From contig NZ_JARESE010000073.1 of the NCBI RefSeq assembly GCF_029076845.1, forward strand, positions 62,001-126,000: DNA of 64,000 nucleotides. The letters are read 5' to 3'. Of this stretch, positions 17,574 through 25,811 are shown piece by piece. How positions within the stretch are numbered: position 1 is the stretch's first letter; every line of letters begins with the position of its first letter. The position numbers were made by a program, and so were the translations under genes. Below the pieces are notes generated by a model. The model worked only from the letters and a program-made list of their open reading frames with translations. It did not search any database and was not told where the DNA came from. This DNA is from Novosphingobium album (ex Liu et al. 2023). Its GTDB lineage: Bacteria > Pseudomonadota > Alphaproteobacteria > Sphingomonadales > Sphingomonadaceae.

Positions 17574-18446
17574 TCAGGCCACGGCGGCGATCCGTTCGGC
17601 CACCGCGACAAGGCGCCGGGCCTGTTCGAGATGGAGCAGTTCGGCCATCCTGCCGTCCACCCGGATCGCGCCCTTGCCCTGGTTCTCAGGCGAGGCGAAA
17701 GCCGCGATCACCGCCCGCGCCCAGGCAAGGTCGGCCTCGCCGGGGGAGAACACCGCGTTGCACGGCTCGATCTGGGCCGGGTGGATCAGGCTCTTGCCGT
17801 CAAAGCCGAACAGCAGGCCTTGCCGGGCTTCGGCTTCGAACACGGCCAGATCGCGGAATTCGTTGCACACCCCGTCGAGGATGGCGAGGCCGTGTGCCCG
17901 CGCGGCGGCCACCGCCAGCGACAGGAAGGGCAGGAACGGCGTGCGCTCCGGCGTGAGCTGGGCGCGCATGTCCTTGGCCAGATCGTTGGTGCCCATGATC
18001 CACAGCGACAGCCGCGTCGATGCGGCCATGGCGGCGATGGCGTTGAGATTGGGGATCGCGGCGCAAGTCTCGATCATGGCCCACAGGCGCATGGCGGCGG
18101 GCGCATCGGCCAGCGCCACCTGATAGCGCGCGATGTCATCCGCCGAATCGACCTTGGGCACCACCACCGCGTCGGCTTGCGAGCCGGCGATGGCGGCCAG
18201 ATCGGCCAGGCCCCATTCGGTGTCGACCCCGTTGGCGCGGATCGCCACTTCGCGATGGCCGAAGCCGCCCTCGGCCACGGCGGCGACCGCCGCCGCGCGG
18301 GCTTGCGCCTTCATTTCGGGCGCGACGGCATCCTCCAGGTCAAGGACCACCATGTCGCAAGGCAGGGTGCGCGCCTTGGCGATGGCCTTGGCGTTCGATG
18401 CGGGCAGGTAGAGCGCGCTGCGGCGCGGGCGTTCGCTGATATCCAT
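17574..18446 (-). CDS. CitE-like HpcH/HpaI-family CoA ester lyase
   Basis: A 290-aa TIM-barrel C-C lyase of the CitE/malyl-CoA lyase group. Diagnostic segments: RRSALYLPASNAKAIAKA, VVLDLEDAVAPEMK (Glu/Asp near Mg2+), IRANGVDTEWGLADL, AMIETCAAIPNL with the Mg-binding Glu, and GFDGKSLIHPAQIEPCN near the C-terminus. Family members cleave or form malyl-, citramalyl- or methylmalyl-CoA type esters. It is the last gene of a leftward run headed by tetR, 11 bases after the SDR gene, suggesting a role in breaking down or building the compound sensed by the TetR protein. Confidence 0.87.
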   Translation of the reverse strand: MDISERPRRSALYLPASNAKAIAKARTLPCDMVVLDLEDAVAPEMKAQARAAAVAAVAEGGFGHREVAIRANGVDTEWGLADLAAIAGSQADAVVVPKVDSADDIARYQVALADAPAAMRLWAMIETCAAIPNLNAIAAMAASTRLSLWIMGTNDLAKDMRAQLTPERTPFLPFLSLAVAAARAHGLAILDGVCNEFRDLAVFEAEARQGLLFGFDGKSLIHPAQIEPCNAVFSPGEADLAWARAVIAAFASPENQGKGAIRVDGRMAELLHLEQARRLVAVAERIAAVA

Positions 18447-18457
18447 GGCCGCGCTTG

Positions 18458-19363
18458 CTAGCCTGCCGCGGCTTCCAGCCCAAGCCCTTCCAGCATCTTT
18501 TCGCTTTCATGCCAGAGCCGCGCGGCGGCATCGTCGTCCAGCGCTTGCGGCGCGGCGGGCACTTCGGCCAGATCGTGGAAGTATCGGCCGCCATCCCGGC
18601 CCAGTTCGGCCGCCGTCGCCATCCAGACGATGGTGCGCGCGGCATGCTCGGGCGTGTGGCCTTGCAGCGTGGCGAGATAGTCCTGCATGAAGCCGTCGCC
18701 GTGGCTGGCGAAGTTCGAATGGACCACGCCCGGATGCATCGCTTGCGCGACGATGCCCTTGCCGGCAAGCTTGCGGTCCAGCTCGCGGGTGAACAGGATA
18801 TTGGCGAGCTTGGCCTGGCAATAGGCGGCGCCGGTGGAGAAATCGTCCAGCATCATCAGGTCGTCCCAGCGCATACCGGGGCAGGCCTCATGCCCGCTGG
18901 AGGAGACCGCGATCACGCGCACCGTGCCCGGCGGGCTGGTTTCGGCGGCGCGTTCCAGCAGCGGCATCAGCTCGCGCGTCAGCAGGAACGGTGCGAGATG
19001 GTTCGCGGCGAAGGTCGCCTCCAGCCCTTCGCCGGTCATGTAGAGCTGATCGCGCACGCCGCCGGCATTGTTGACCAGGACGTGGACCCGATCGGTCAGC
19101 CCGGCGATCTCACCGGCGATGCGCGTCACGTCGGCCATCTCGCAGAAATCGCCGCGCAGGAAATCGATGGTGGCGCCGGGCGCTGCCACCTTGCGGATAT
19201 CGGCTTCGGCCGCGTCGCAGCGTTCGGGCGTGCGGCCCGTGGCGATCACGCGCCAGCCCATGCGGGCAAAGGCTTCGGCGGCGGCCTTGCCGATGCCGGC
19301 GCTGGCGCCGGTGATGACGACGACGCGCGGGGATGCCGGGCTGGCGGGGGCGGAACTGGTCAT
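18458..19363 (-). CDS. SDR-family NAD(P)-dependent oxidoreductase (retinol-dehydrogenase-like)
   Basis: A 301-aa short-chain dehydrogenase. The cofactor motif TGASAGIGKAAAEAF (residues ~18-32) is TGxxxGIG; NNAGG follows in the central strand; the catalytic Ser lies in IAVSSSGHEA and the YxxxK pair in AAYCQAKLANILF. The C-terminal half resembles retinol dehydrogenase/WW-oxidoreductase type SDRs that act on alcohol/aldehyde pairs of hydrophobic substrates. Its position opposite an acyl reductase (LuxC-like) cluster makes an alcohol/aldehyde step plausible, but the substrate is not known. It starts nine bases after the MFS gene ends. Confidence 0.9.
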   Translation of the reverse strand: MTSSAPASPASPRVVVITGASAGIGKAAAEAFARMGWRVIATGRTPERCDAAEADIRKVAAPGATIDFLRGDFCEMADVTRIAGEIAGLTDRVHVLVNNAGGVRDQLYMTGEGLEATFAANHLAPFLLTRELMPLLERAAETSPPGTVRVIAVSSSGHEACPGMRWDDLMMLDDFSTGAAYCQAKLANILFTRELDRKLAGKGIVAQAMHPGVVHSNFASHGDGFMQDYLATLQGHTPEHAARTIVWMATAAELGRDGGRYFHDLAEVPAAPQALDDDAAARLWHESEKMLEGLGLEAAAG

Positions 19364-19372
19364 GGTCTCTCC

Positions 19373-20620
19373 TCAGGTCATGGTGGCGATGGGCTTGTCG
19401 GCCGGAAGGGGGATCTCCACCCTGCCGGTGCGCCCGGTGAAATAGAAGCACAGCGCCCCCACGATGGTGAGCGCGGCGGCGAGCAGCAGGAACAGATCGA
19501 ACCGCTCGGTCGCGCCGAGCGTCAGGCTGAGCGCGATCGAGCCCGCCGCCGAGGCAAGGCCCATCGAGGCGATCAGGAAGCTGTAGATCAGGCTGTAGTG
19601 GCGCATGTCGAATGTGCGCGACGTCAGATAGGCGCCGATATCGCCTTCGGCGCCTTGCGCCAGCCCGATCAGCAGCACCGCGCCTGCCAGCAGCCAGACC
19701 GAGGTGGCTGGCGAGGCGAGGATCAGGAAGCCCGCCGCTGGCAGCCCCAGCGCGGTGATCGCCACCAGTTGCGGCGTCACCCGGTCAAGCGCGATGCCGC
19801 TGGCGAAGCGGCCGCAGACGACGCCGATCGCATAGAGCGAGACGATCCAGGTGGCGAGTTGCGAGGGCGCGCCGCTTTCCAGCAGCACCAGCTTGAGCTG
19901 CGAGGAGACGACGATCTGCGGGAAATTGCAGAAGAACATGCCCGAAACCATCAGCAGGAAGGCCGGGTGGCGCGCCATCGCCACAAGCTGCGCGCGCGTG
20001 ATGCGACCCGTCGCGCGAGCCTCGTGCCTGGCGGCCCCGCGCGGCTTGCGGCCACCCACCAGGACGATGGCGACAAAGCCGCCGATCGCCGAGATGACCG
20101 CGAGCAGGCGATAGCCCGCGCGCCAGCCTTCGGCTTCGATCACTTCGCCAACCACCGGCACCAGGGCCGCGCCCACCAGCGGCGCGCCGCTCATCACCAC
20201 GGAAAGCGCCATGCCGCGCGCGATGTCGAACCGTTCGACGATCACCCGGCTGAACACGAGCGTGGTGGTGAGAATGCCGAACACGCTTTGCAGGATGGTG
20301 ATGCCGAAGAATTCGTAGATGCTCCCGCGCATCATGCTGAACGCCAGGAAGGTGAGCGGCACGGCGCAGAAGCCCACGCTGGCGGCGACGCGCGGGCCGA
20401 CGCGATCGGTGAAGCGTCCGGCGAACGGCAGCACCAGCATCGTCGCCAGGCCGAGCGTGCCGATCAGCGCGAATTGCGATCTTTTCCAGCCGAATTCCGC
20501 GATCAGCGAAGGGCCGAACAGATTGGTCATGTAATGATTGAGCGCAGCCCCCAGCGCGATGCCCAGCATGGCGCCGAGCAGGTTGGGCCAATGGGCGCGG
20601 AACTCTCCGAAATAGGTCAC
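19373..20620 (-). CDS. MFS transporter
   Basis: About 415 aa with twelve predicted membrane helices and the loop 2-3 motif in GRFTDRVGPRVAAS, typical of the major facilitator superfamily. It resembles the oxalate/formate-antiporter or monocarboxylate-type (OFA/MCP-like) group, so import of an organic acid is a reasonable guess. I place the start at GTG 20620 (VTYFGEFRAHWPN) because GGAGAGG precedes it by about five bases; the frame is open further upstream into the tetR 3' region. It lies 28 bases after tetR on the same strand. Confidence 0.87.
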   Translation of the reverse strand: MTYFGEFRAHWPNLLGAMLGIALGAALNHYMTNLFGPSLIAEFGWKRSQFALIGTLGLATMLVLPFAGRFTDRVGPRVAASVGFCAVPLTFLAFSMMRGSIYEFFGITILQSVFGILTTTLVFSRVIVERFDIARGMALSVVMSGAPLVGAALVPVVGEVIEAEGWRAGYRLLAVISAIGGFVAIVLVGGRKPRGAARHEARATGRITRAQLVAMARHPAFLLMVSGMFFCNFPQIVVSSQLKLVLLESGAPSQLATWIVSLYAIGVVCGRFASGIALDRVTPQLVAITALGLPAAGFLILASPATSVWLLAGAVLLIGLAQGAEGDIGAYLTSRTFDMRHYSLIYSFLIASMGLASAAGSIALSLTLGATERFDLFLLLAAALTIVGALCFYFTGRTGRVEIPLPADKPIATMT

Positions 20621-20648
20621 GCTCGCCTCTCCCGTTGCGCCGCGCCTG

Positions 20649-21299
20649 TTATCCGCGCGGTCTGGCTCCTTGTAGGAACAGCCTGACGGCGAAGGCAACG
20701 CGCTTGTCGACGTCCTCGGGCGCCAGCGGATTGCCCGAGGTGATGAACCTCACCGGGCCGCCCACCACCATGGCCATGAAGACGTTCGCCGCCATCAGCG
20801 GCGCGTCGATCGCCAGGCGCCCGGCGGCCGTTTCCTCGGCCAGCAGGTCGGCCAGGAACTCCACCGTCGGCCGCGCCGCAATCGTGTAGAAGGTGTTGAA
20901 GGTATCGGGGAAGCGATAGGATTCGGTGTTGATGATCCGCTGCAGGCGCAGGCCCTCGGCCGTGGCGGTCAGCTCGATGCGCAGCATGGCGATGGCGATC
21001 AGCGTCTGTTCCAGATCGCCGCCGCGCGTCGCCGTGATGCGCTCGCGCGAGATGGCATAGCGCTCGATCCCGCGCCGCACCGCCGCGCGGAACAGCGCCG
21101 CCTTGTCGGGATAGCGTGCATAGACGGTGCGCTTGGTCATGTTCACGTCGGCGGCGATCGCCTCGATCGTCGCGTGGTCGAAGCCTTTTTCCAGAAAGTG
21201 ATCGAACGCGCGTTCGAGCAGCTGAGCCTGGCGCGCCTCGGCCTGCTCGCGGGTCGGGCGGCCGGCGCGCACGGGGTTCACGGGGGCAATCCGGTTCAT
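20649..21299 (-). CDS. TetR/AcrR-family transcriptional regulator
   Basis: About 216 aa. The N-terminal helix-turn-helix is clear in FDHATIEAIAADVNMTKRTVYARYPDKAALF (within residues ~35-65), followed by an all-helical ligand-binding domain with the C-terminal AefR/TetR_C type region (GPVRFITSGNPLAPEDVDKR). I chose ATG 21299 (MNRIAPVNPVRAGRP), since the HTH then sits at the usual distance; a further in-frame start exists at 21359. It heads the MFS-SDR-CoA lyase run and faces the LuxE/LuxE/LuxC run, so it probably controls one or both. Confidence 0.9.
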   Translation of the reverse strand: MNRIAPVNPVRAGRPTREQAEARQAQLLERAFDHFLEKGFDHATIEAIAADVNMTKRTVYARYPDKAALFRAAVRRGIERYAISRERITATRGGDLEQTLIAIAMLRIELTATAEGLRLQRIINTESYRFPDTFNTFYTIAARPTVEFLADLLAEETAAGRLAIDAPLMAANVFMAMVVGGPVRFITSGNPLAPEDVDKRVAFAVRLFLQGARPRG

Positions 21300-21371
21300 C
21301 GCCCCTGTGGACCGGAAATGGCTTGCGTCAACAAGCGAATCCTGAGTAACGAAACGCATACGGTGCCATTA

Positions 21372-21382
21372 AGCGAGTCGCT
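21372..21382. promoter_or_regulatory. Small dyad in tetR / luxE-like divergent gap
   Basis: AGCGA-G-TCGCT is an 11-bp dyad, overlapped by a second one, GCGAG-TCG-CTCGC. It sits in the 157-bp divergent gap, 73 bases from tetR and 75 from the first luxE-like start. It is the most symmetric element I find there and a candidate TetR operator; short GC-rich dyads arise by chance, so this is tentative. Confidence 0.3.
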
Positions 21383-21456
21383 CGCCGAAGGCAATGACTG
21401 GTGCGGATAAACCGGCTCGCGACGGCAGGCCGGGGAATAACGGGAAAGGATGGACC

Positions 21457-22806
21457 ATGGGTGCCGCCGCAGACAAGCTGACCGCGCTGGTCGCCGATCC
21501 CGGGCGTTTCGCCTTTTCCGCCGAGGAGCTGCGCGAAACCCAGGTCGCCGCGCTGGACGAGCGGTTCCAGGATCGCAAGGGCCGGATCAGGCTGCTGGGC
21601 CTGCGGGCCCGCGATGCGGGGATCGATCGGATCGGCGCCATCACCGATATCGTGCCGCTGCTGTTCCCGCACACCGCCTATAAGTCCTATCCCGAAAGCT
21701 TCCTTATGGAAGAGCGCTGGGACCGCCTGACCAGGTGGCTGGGCACGATCTCGCCCTATCCGATCGAGGGGCTGGAGCTGGACGGGGTCGAGGGGATCGA
21801 CGACTGGATCGAGCGGCTTTCCGCGCTGGGCCATTTCATTTCCTGTTCCAGCGGCACCACCGGCAAGTCGGCGATGCTGATCGCCTCGCAAAAGGACATG
21901 GACTGGTCGAGGATCGACACGGTGAACGTGTTCTCGTGGGGGTCGGGCGTGAAGCCGGCGCGCGACAGGCTCATCATCGGCTGCGCGCCGGTGGCGACGG
22001 TGCCGAAGAACAGGACGATCGCGCAGGCGCAATACGATGCCTTCGCCAATCCCGAGTGGCCGCGCTGGCACTATCCGGTGCCGCCGATCACGGTCGGCTC
22101 GCTCACCGCCATGGTGGTGATGCGCAAGAAGATCGCCGATGGCACCGCCCGGCCCGACGAGGTCGCCGCTTTCGAGGAAACCTCGCAGGCGCGCCAGCAG
22201 GCGATCGACGCGGCCGTGCCGGCGACCGCCGATTTCATCATCGCCAACCGGCACCGCAAGCTGCAGCTTGCCGGGCTGTGGAGCGGGCTGTGGCAGGTGG
22301 CCAGGGCCGTGCGCGAGAGGGGCTATGGCCGCGACGATTTCGATCCCGACAATTCGATCTACGTCGGCGGCGGGCTCAAGCGCGCGCAATTGCCGGCCGA
22401 TTACCAGGAATTCGTGTTCGAGACGTTCAACATCCCCGCGGACCGGCATTTCCAGAACTATTCGATGCAGGAACTCAATTCGGGAATGCCCAAGTGCCGC
22501 GAGGGCGGGCGCTATCATGTGCCGCCGTGGATCGTGCCGATCCTGCTCGACAAGCCGGGCGACAGCGCGCTCGGCCACAGCCACGGCGAGTGCGAAGGGC
22601 GCGCCGCCTTCTTCGACCTCTCGCTGGACGGGCGCTGGGGCGGCGTGATCACGGGCGACCGGATCTCGCTCGATTACGGCCCCTGCGCCTGCGGCAACGC
22701 GGGCCCATCCATCCGCGACACCATCACGCGCTACGCCGATCTCGAAGGCGACGACAAGATCGGCTGCGCCGGCACGGTCGACGCCTATGTGCGCGGCGTC
22801 GCCTGA
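21457..22806 (+). CDS. LuxE/PaaK-like acyl-activating enzyme, copy 1
   Basis: A 449-aa protein of the LuxE acyl-protein synthetase family within the adenylate-forming superfamily. The phosphate-binding loop is SCSSGTTGKS (residues 129-138), GGGLKRAQLP lies in the middle, YSMQELNSGMP is the adenine/activating motif region, and C-terminal Cys residues sit at 410, 412 (PCACG) and 437 (KIGCAG). LuxE activates a fatty acid as acyl-AMP and holds it as a thioester on a C-terminal Cys before handing it to LuxC; Cys437 is a candidate for that residue. GGGAAAGGA precedes the ATG by six bases. The next gene is a paralogue of identical length. Confidence 0.85.
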   Translation: MGAAADKLTALVADPGRFAFSAEELRETQVAALDERFQDRKGRIRLLGLRARDAGIDRIGAITDIVPLLFPHTAYKSYPESFLMEERWDRLTRWLGTISPYPIEGLELDGVEGIDDWIERLSALGHFISCSSGTTGKSAMLIASQKDMDWSRIDTVNVFSWGSGVKPARDRLIIGCAPVATVPKNRTIAQAQYDAFANPEWPRWHYPVPPITVGSLTAMVVMRKKIADGTARPDEVAAFEETSQARQQAIDAAVPATADFIIANRHRKLQLAGLWSGLWQVARAVRERGYGRDDFDPDNSIYVGGGLKRAQLPADYQEFVFETFNIPADRHFQNYSMQELNSGMPKCREGGRYHVPPWIVPILLDKPGDSALGHSHGECEGRAAFFDLSLDGRWGGVITGDRISLDYGPCACGNAGPSIRDTITRYADLEGDDKIGCAGTVDAYVRGVA

Positions 22807-22828
22807 ACAGCAAGAAGGAAAGCGAACC

Positions 22829-24178
22829 ATGGGAGAACATGCCGCCGGTTTGATGCGCCACATGGGCGATGGCTCCGGCTATGACCTGGCCTGGCAGGAC
22901 GTCCGCGAGGCGCAGGTCGCCGCGATGAACGAGCGGCTGCAGGAACGGATCGACGCGGTCAAGCTGGTCGGCTTCCGCGCGCGCGAAGCGGGCGTCACCA
23001 AGATCGAGCGGCTGGAGGACGTGGTGCCGCTGCTGCTGCCGCACACCGCCTACAAGTCCTATCCCGAAAGCTTCCTCAGCCAGAAGCGGTGGGACCGGCT
23101 GACCAAGTGGCTCGGCACGGTCTCGCCCTATCCGGTCGACGATGTCGACCTGGAAGGCATCGACGACATCGACGAATGGATCGAGCGGCTGGCCCAGGCC
23201 GGGCACTATGTCTCATGCTCCAGCGGCACGACCGGCAAGTCGGCGATGCTGGTCGGCTCGCTGACCGACATGGAATGGTCGAGCCGGGATGCGGTCGCCG
23301 CCTGCGCGTGGGGATCGGGCATCGCCCCGGCACGCGACCGGCTGGTCTTCGGGCTGGCGCCGGTGGCGGCCGTGCCGCGCAACCACTTCATCGGCCAGGC
23401 GCTGTTCGCCGCCTTCGGGATCGAGGGCAGCGAGCGCTTCACTTATCCGGTGCCGCCGATCACGATCGGTTCGATCACCCGCATGGTGACGCTGCGCAAG
23501 GCCATGGCCGACGGCACCGCGATGCCCGACGACCTGGCCGAGTTCGAGCGCGTCTCGGCCGAGCGCCAGGCGGCGATGGACGCGGCTTCGGGCATTGCCG
23601 CCGAAGCGCTGATCGCGGCGCGCGGCGAGAAGCTCTATGTCTCGGGCATGTGGGCCGCGCTTCATGCCGTGGCCGGGGAAGTGCGCAAGCGCGGCTACAG
23701 CGGCGCCGATTTCCACCCGGAAAACACCTGCTACATCGGCGGCGGGCTCAAGGGCGCGCAGCTTCCGGGCGATTACCGCGAATTCATCTTCGATACCTTC
23801 AACCTCAAGCCCGAGCGCAATTTCCAGATGTACGGGATGCAGGAGATCGGCACGGCCATGCCGCGCTGCCGCGAGGGCGGGCGTTATCATGTGCCGCCAT
23901 GGCTGGTCTGCCTGCCGCTCGATCGCGATGGCGAAACGCTGCTGCCGATGGGGCAGGGCCCGGTCGAAGGGCGCGCCGCCTTCTTCGATCTCTCGCTCGA
24001 CGGGCGCTGGGGCGGCGTGATCTCGGGCGATCACATCGAGATCGATTTCAGCCCGTGCGCCTGCGGCGCGCATTCGCCGTCGATCCGCGACAACGTCACC
24101 CGCATCAAGGATCTCGCGGGTGACGACAAGATCAGCTGCTCGGGCACGGTCGATGCCTATGTGAGAGGTGTGGCATGA
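22829..24178 (+). CDS. LuxE/PaaK-like acyl-activating enzyme, copy 2
   Basis: A 449-aa paralogue of the preceding gene, colinear with it: SCSSGTTGKS again starts at residue 129, PCACG again at 409-413 and the C-terminal Cys again at 437 (KISCSG), and both end TVDAYVRGVA. Long stretches are identical (PHTAYKSYPESFL, AAFFDLSLDGRWGG) while the middle third differs (for instance HWYPV versus FTYPV contexts), consistent with tandem duplication and divergence. AAGGAA lies eight bases before the ATG. Its stop overlaps the luxC-like start as ATGA. It could be a second substrate specificity or a second subunit of one complex. Confidence 0.85.
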   Translation: MGEHAAGLMRHMGDGSGYDLAWQDVREAQVAAMNERLQERIDAVKLVGFRAREAGVTKIERLEDVVPLLLPHTAYKSYPESFLSQKRWDRLTKWLGTVSPYPVDDVDLEGIDDIDEWIERLAQAGHYVSCSSGTTGKSAMLVGSLTDMEWSSRDAVAACAWGSGIAPARDRLVFGLAPVAAVPRNHFIGQALFAAFGIEGSERFTYPVPPITIGSITRMVTLRKAMADGTAMPDDLAEFERVSAERQAAMDAASGIAAEALIAARGEKLYVSGMWAALHAVAGEVRKRGYSGADFHPENTCYIGGGLKGAQLPGDYREFIFDTFNLKPERNFQMYGMQEIGTAMPRCREGGRYHVPPWLVCLPLDRDGETLLPMGQGPVEGRAAFFDLSLDGRWGGVISGDHIEIDFSPCACGAHSPSIRDNVTRIKDLAGDDKISCSGTVDAYVRGVA

Positions 24179-25605
24179 ACACGATGAATGGACTGAACCC
24201 GGCCAGCGATGCCGAACAGGTGGTTTCCGCGCCGTTCTTCCTGCGCGGGGAAGTGCTGTTCGGCGCCGATGTGATCCAGAAATCGCGCGATCTGGGCGTC
24301 ACTTTCGCGACGCCGCGGATTCCGCTCGACAAGGTCGTGCCGCCGCGCACCGAGGTGCCGCCGCTGCTCAACGTGCCCACGGCCGAGATCATCGACTTCC
24401 TGGTCGAGACCGGGCAGCGCCTGCTGGCCCCCGACAACGACCATATGCAGGAATGCATCGAGCGGATGTGCACCACGCATATCCTGCCGCGCGCGGTGGT
24501 CGAGCATTCGACCCGCCATGCCGCCGGCTATCTCGACAAGCGCGTGCTGGAAGCGGAGCTGGAACAGAACTTCCCCGATCCGCGCGCGCTCGATACCTGG
24601 GTGCCCAAGTCCGATTTCACGGGCCGCAAAAGCTTCGTGCGTGCTTTCGCGCCGCGCCTGATCCACGTGATGCCGGGCAATTCCCCGGGCGTGGCGGTGA
24701 AATCGGTGGCGCAGGGTGCGCTGGTGAAGGCGGTGAACCTGTTCAAGATGCCCTCGGCCGACCCCTTCACCATGGTCGCGATCCTGCGCACCATGGCGGA
24801 TATCGATCCGAACCACGCGATCGTCCGGTCGATGTCGGCGGTCTACTGGCGTGGCGGTGACGAGACGATCGAGCGCGTGCTCTATCGCCCGCAGTATTTC
24901 GACAAGATCGTTGCCTGGGGCGGCGGCGATGCGATCAACAACGTCGTCAGGTATCTCGGCCCCGGCTTCCAGCTCGTCTCGTTCGATCCCAAGACCTCGA
25001 TCTCGATGGTCGGGCGCGAGGCGCTGGCGGATGAGGCGACGCTCGATCGCGCCGCCAGGCTGGCGGCCGACGATGTCATGATCCTCAACCAGGAGGCCTG
25101 CGTTTCCAGCCGCTACCAGTTCGTGGAAGGGCCGCAGGAGGATGTCGATCGGTTCTGTGCGCGGCTGCACCATCACATCGCCGCGCGGGCGGCCGCGTCG
25201 GGCGATGCGCGTCCTCTCGAAATGGACATGCGCGAAGCGGTCGAGATGATGGCGATGATGGATGACGAATACGGAGTCTGGGGCCGGACCGACGGCAAGG
25301 GCCTCGTCATCCGCTCCGAGGAGCCGGTCGATTTCCACCCGATCAACAAGACCGCCAATGTCGTGCGGGTGGATTCGCTGGACGACGCGGTGAAGTGGAT
25401 CAACGTGGCGACGCAGACCGTGGGCTTCTTCCCGTTCGACCGCATGGCCGATTATCGCGATCGGCTGGCCGCCGGCGGCGCGCAGCGCATCGTCCATCTG
25501 GGCGAGGCGGGGCCGAGCACGATCGGCAACCCGCACGATGCGATGTATCCGCTCCACCGCTTCGTCCACTGGATGGCGCACGAGGACGGCTGCGGCGAGG
25601 ACTGA
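24175..25605 (+). CDS. LuxC-type acyl reductase (aldehyde-dehydrogenase fold)
   Basis: A 476-aa protein of the LuxC acyl-CoA reductase family. The nucleotide-binding segment HVMPGNSPGVAVKS with VNLFKMPSADPFTM matches the LuxC consensus; VAWGGGDAINNV follows; the catalytic Cys is C309 in ILNQEACVSSRYQFVEG. LuxC takes an activated acyl group onto its Cys and reduces it with NADPH to the aldehyde. Length is close to Vibrio LuxC (about 480 aa). Translationally coupled (ATGA) to the second luxE-like gene. No luciferase or LuxD-type acyltransferase is in the window, so the aldehyde must serve another purpose. Substrate chain or ring type is unknown. Confidence 0.88.
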   Translation: MNTMNGLNPASDAEQVVSAPFFLRGEVLFGADVIQKSRDLGVTFATPRIPLDKVVPPRTEVPPLLNVPTAEIIDFLVETGQRLLAPDNDHMQECIERMCTTHILPRAVVEHSTRHAAGYLDKRVLEAELEQNFPDPRALDTWVPKSDFTGRKSFVRAFAPRLIHVMPGNSPGVAVKSVAQGALVKAVNLFKMPSADPFTMVAILRTMADIDPNHAIVRSMSAVYWRGGDETIERVLYRPQYFDKIVAWGGGDAINNVVRYLGPGFQLVSFDPKTSISMVGREALADEATLDRAARLAADDVMILNQEACVSSRYQFVEGPQEDVDRFCARLHHHIAARAAASGDARPLEMDMREAVEMMAMMDDEYGVWGRTDGKGLVIRSEEPVDFHPINKTANVVRVDSLDDAVKWINVATQTVGFFPFDRMADYRDRLAAGGAQRIVHLGEAGPSTIGNPHDAMYPLHRFVHWMAHEDGCGED

Positions 25606-25667
25606 GGTTCCCGCCGGCCATCGCCACCGCGAAGAATCCGCCCCGGTGCCCGCCGCCGCGTTCAAAA

Positions 25668-25704
25668 GCGGGCTTGCCGGCGATGCCCGCCCCCGAAAGG
25701 GGGC
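25668..25704 (+). terminator. Tandem hairpins after the luxC-like gene
   Basis: In the 206-bp gap between luxC-like and lipoyl genes, GCGGGC (25668-25673) can pair with GCCCGC (25685-25690), or GCCCCC (25689-25694) with GGGGGC (25699-25704) across a GAAA tetraloop. The two stems share bases and exclude each other, which resembles an attenuator. No T tract follows, so intrinsic termination is doubtful. Confidence 0.35.
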
Positions 25705-25811
25705 TTGCCAGCATCGTCCGGTGCGCTAGGCAGCTTGGGCAATCCCGGCGGGTCGGGCAGGGCGCCAGCTCCGCTCGCCCGCACGTTGACGAAGAAGGAC
25801 CGGAAAGACCC

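Noticed and set aside
21457..25605. A complete lux (bioluminescence) operon
   Set aside because: I looked for luciferase subunits (luxA/luxB) and the LuxD acyltransferase on both strands near the cluster and in the rest of the window; none is present.
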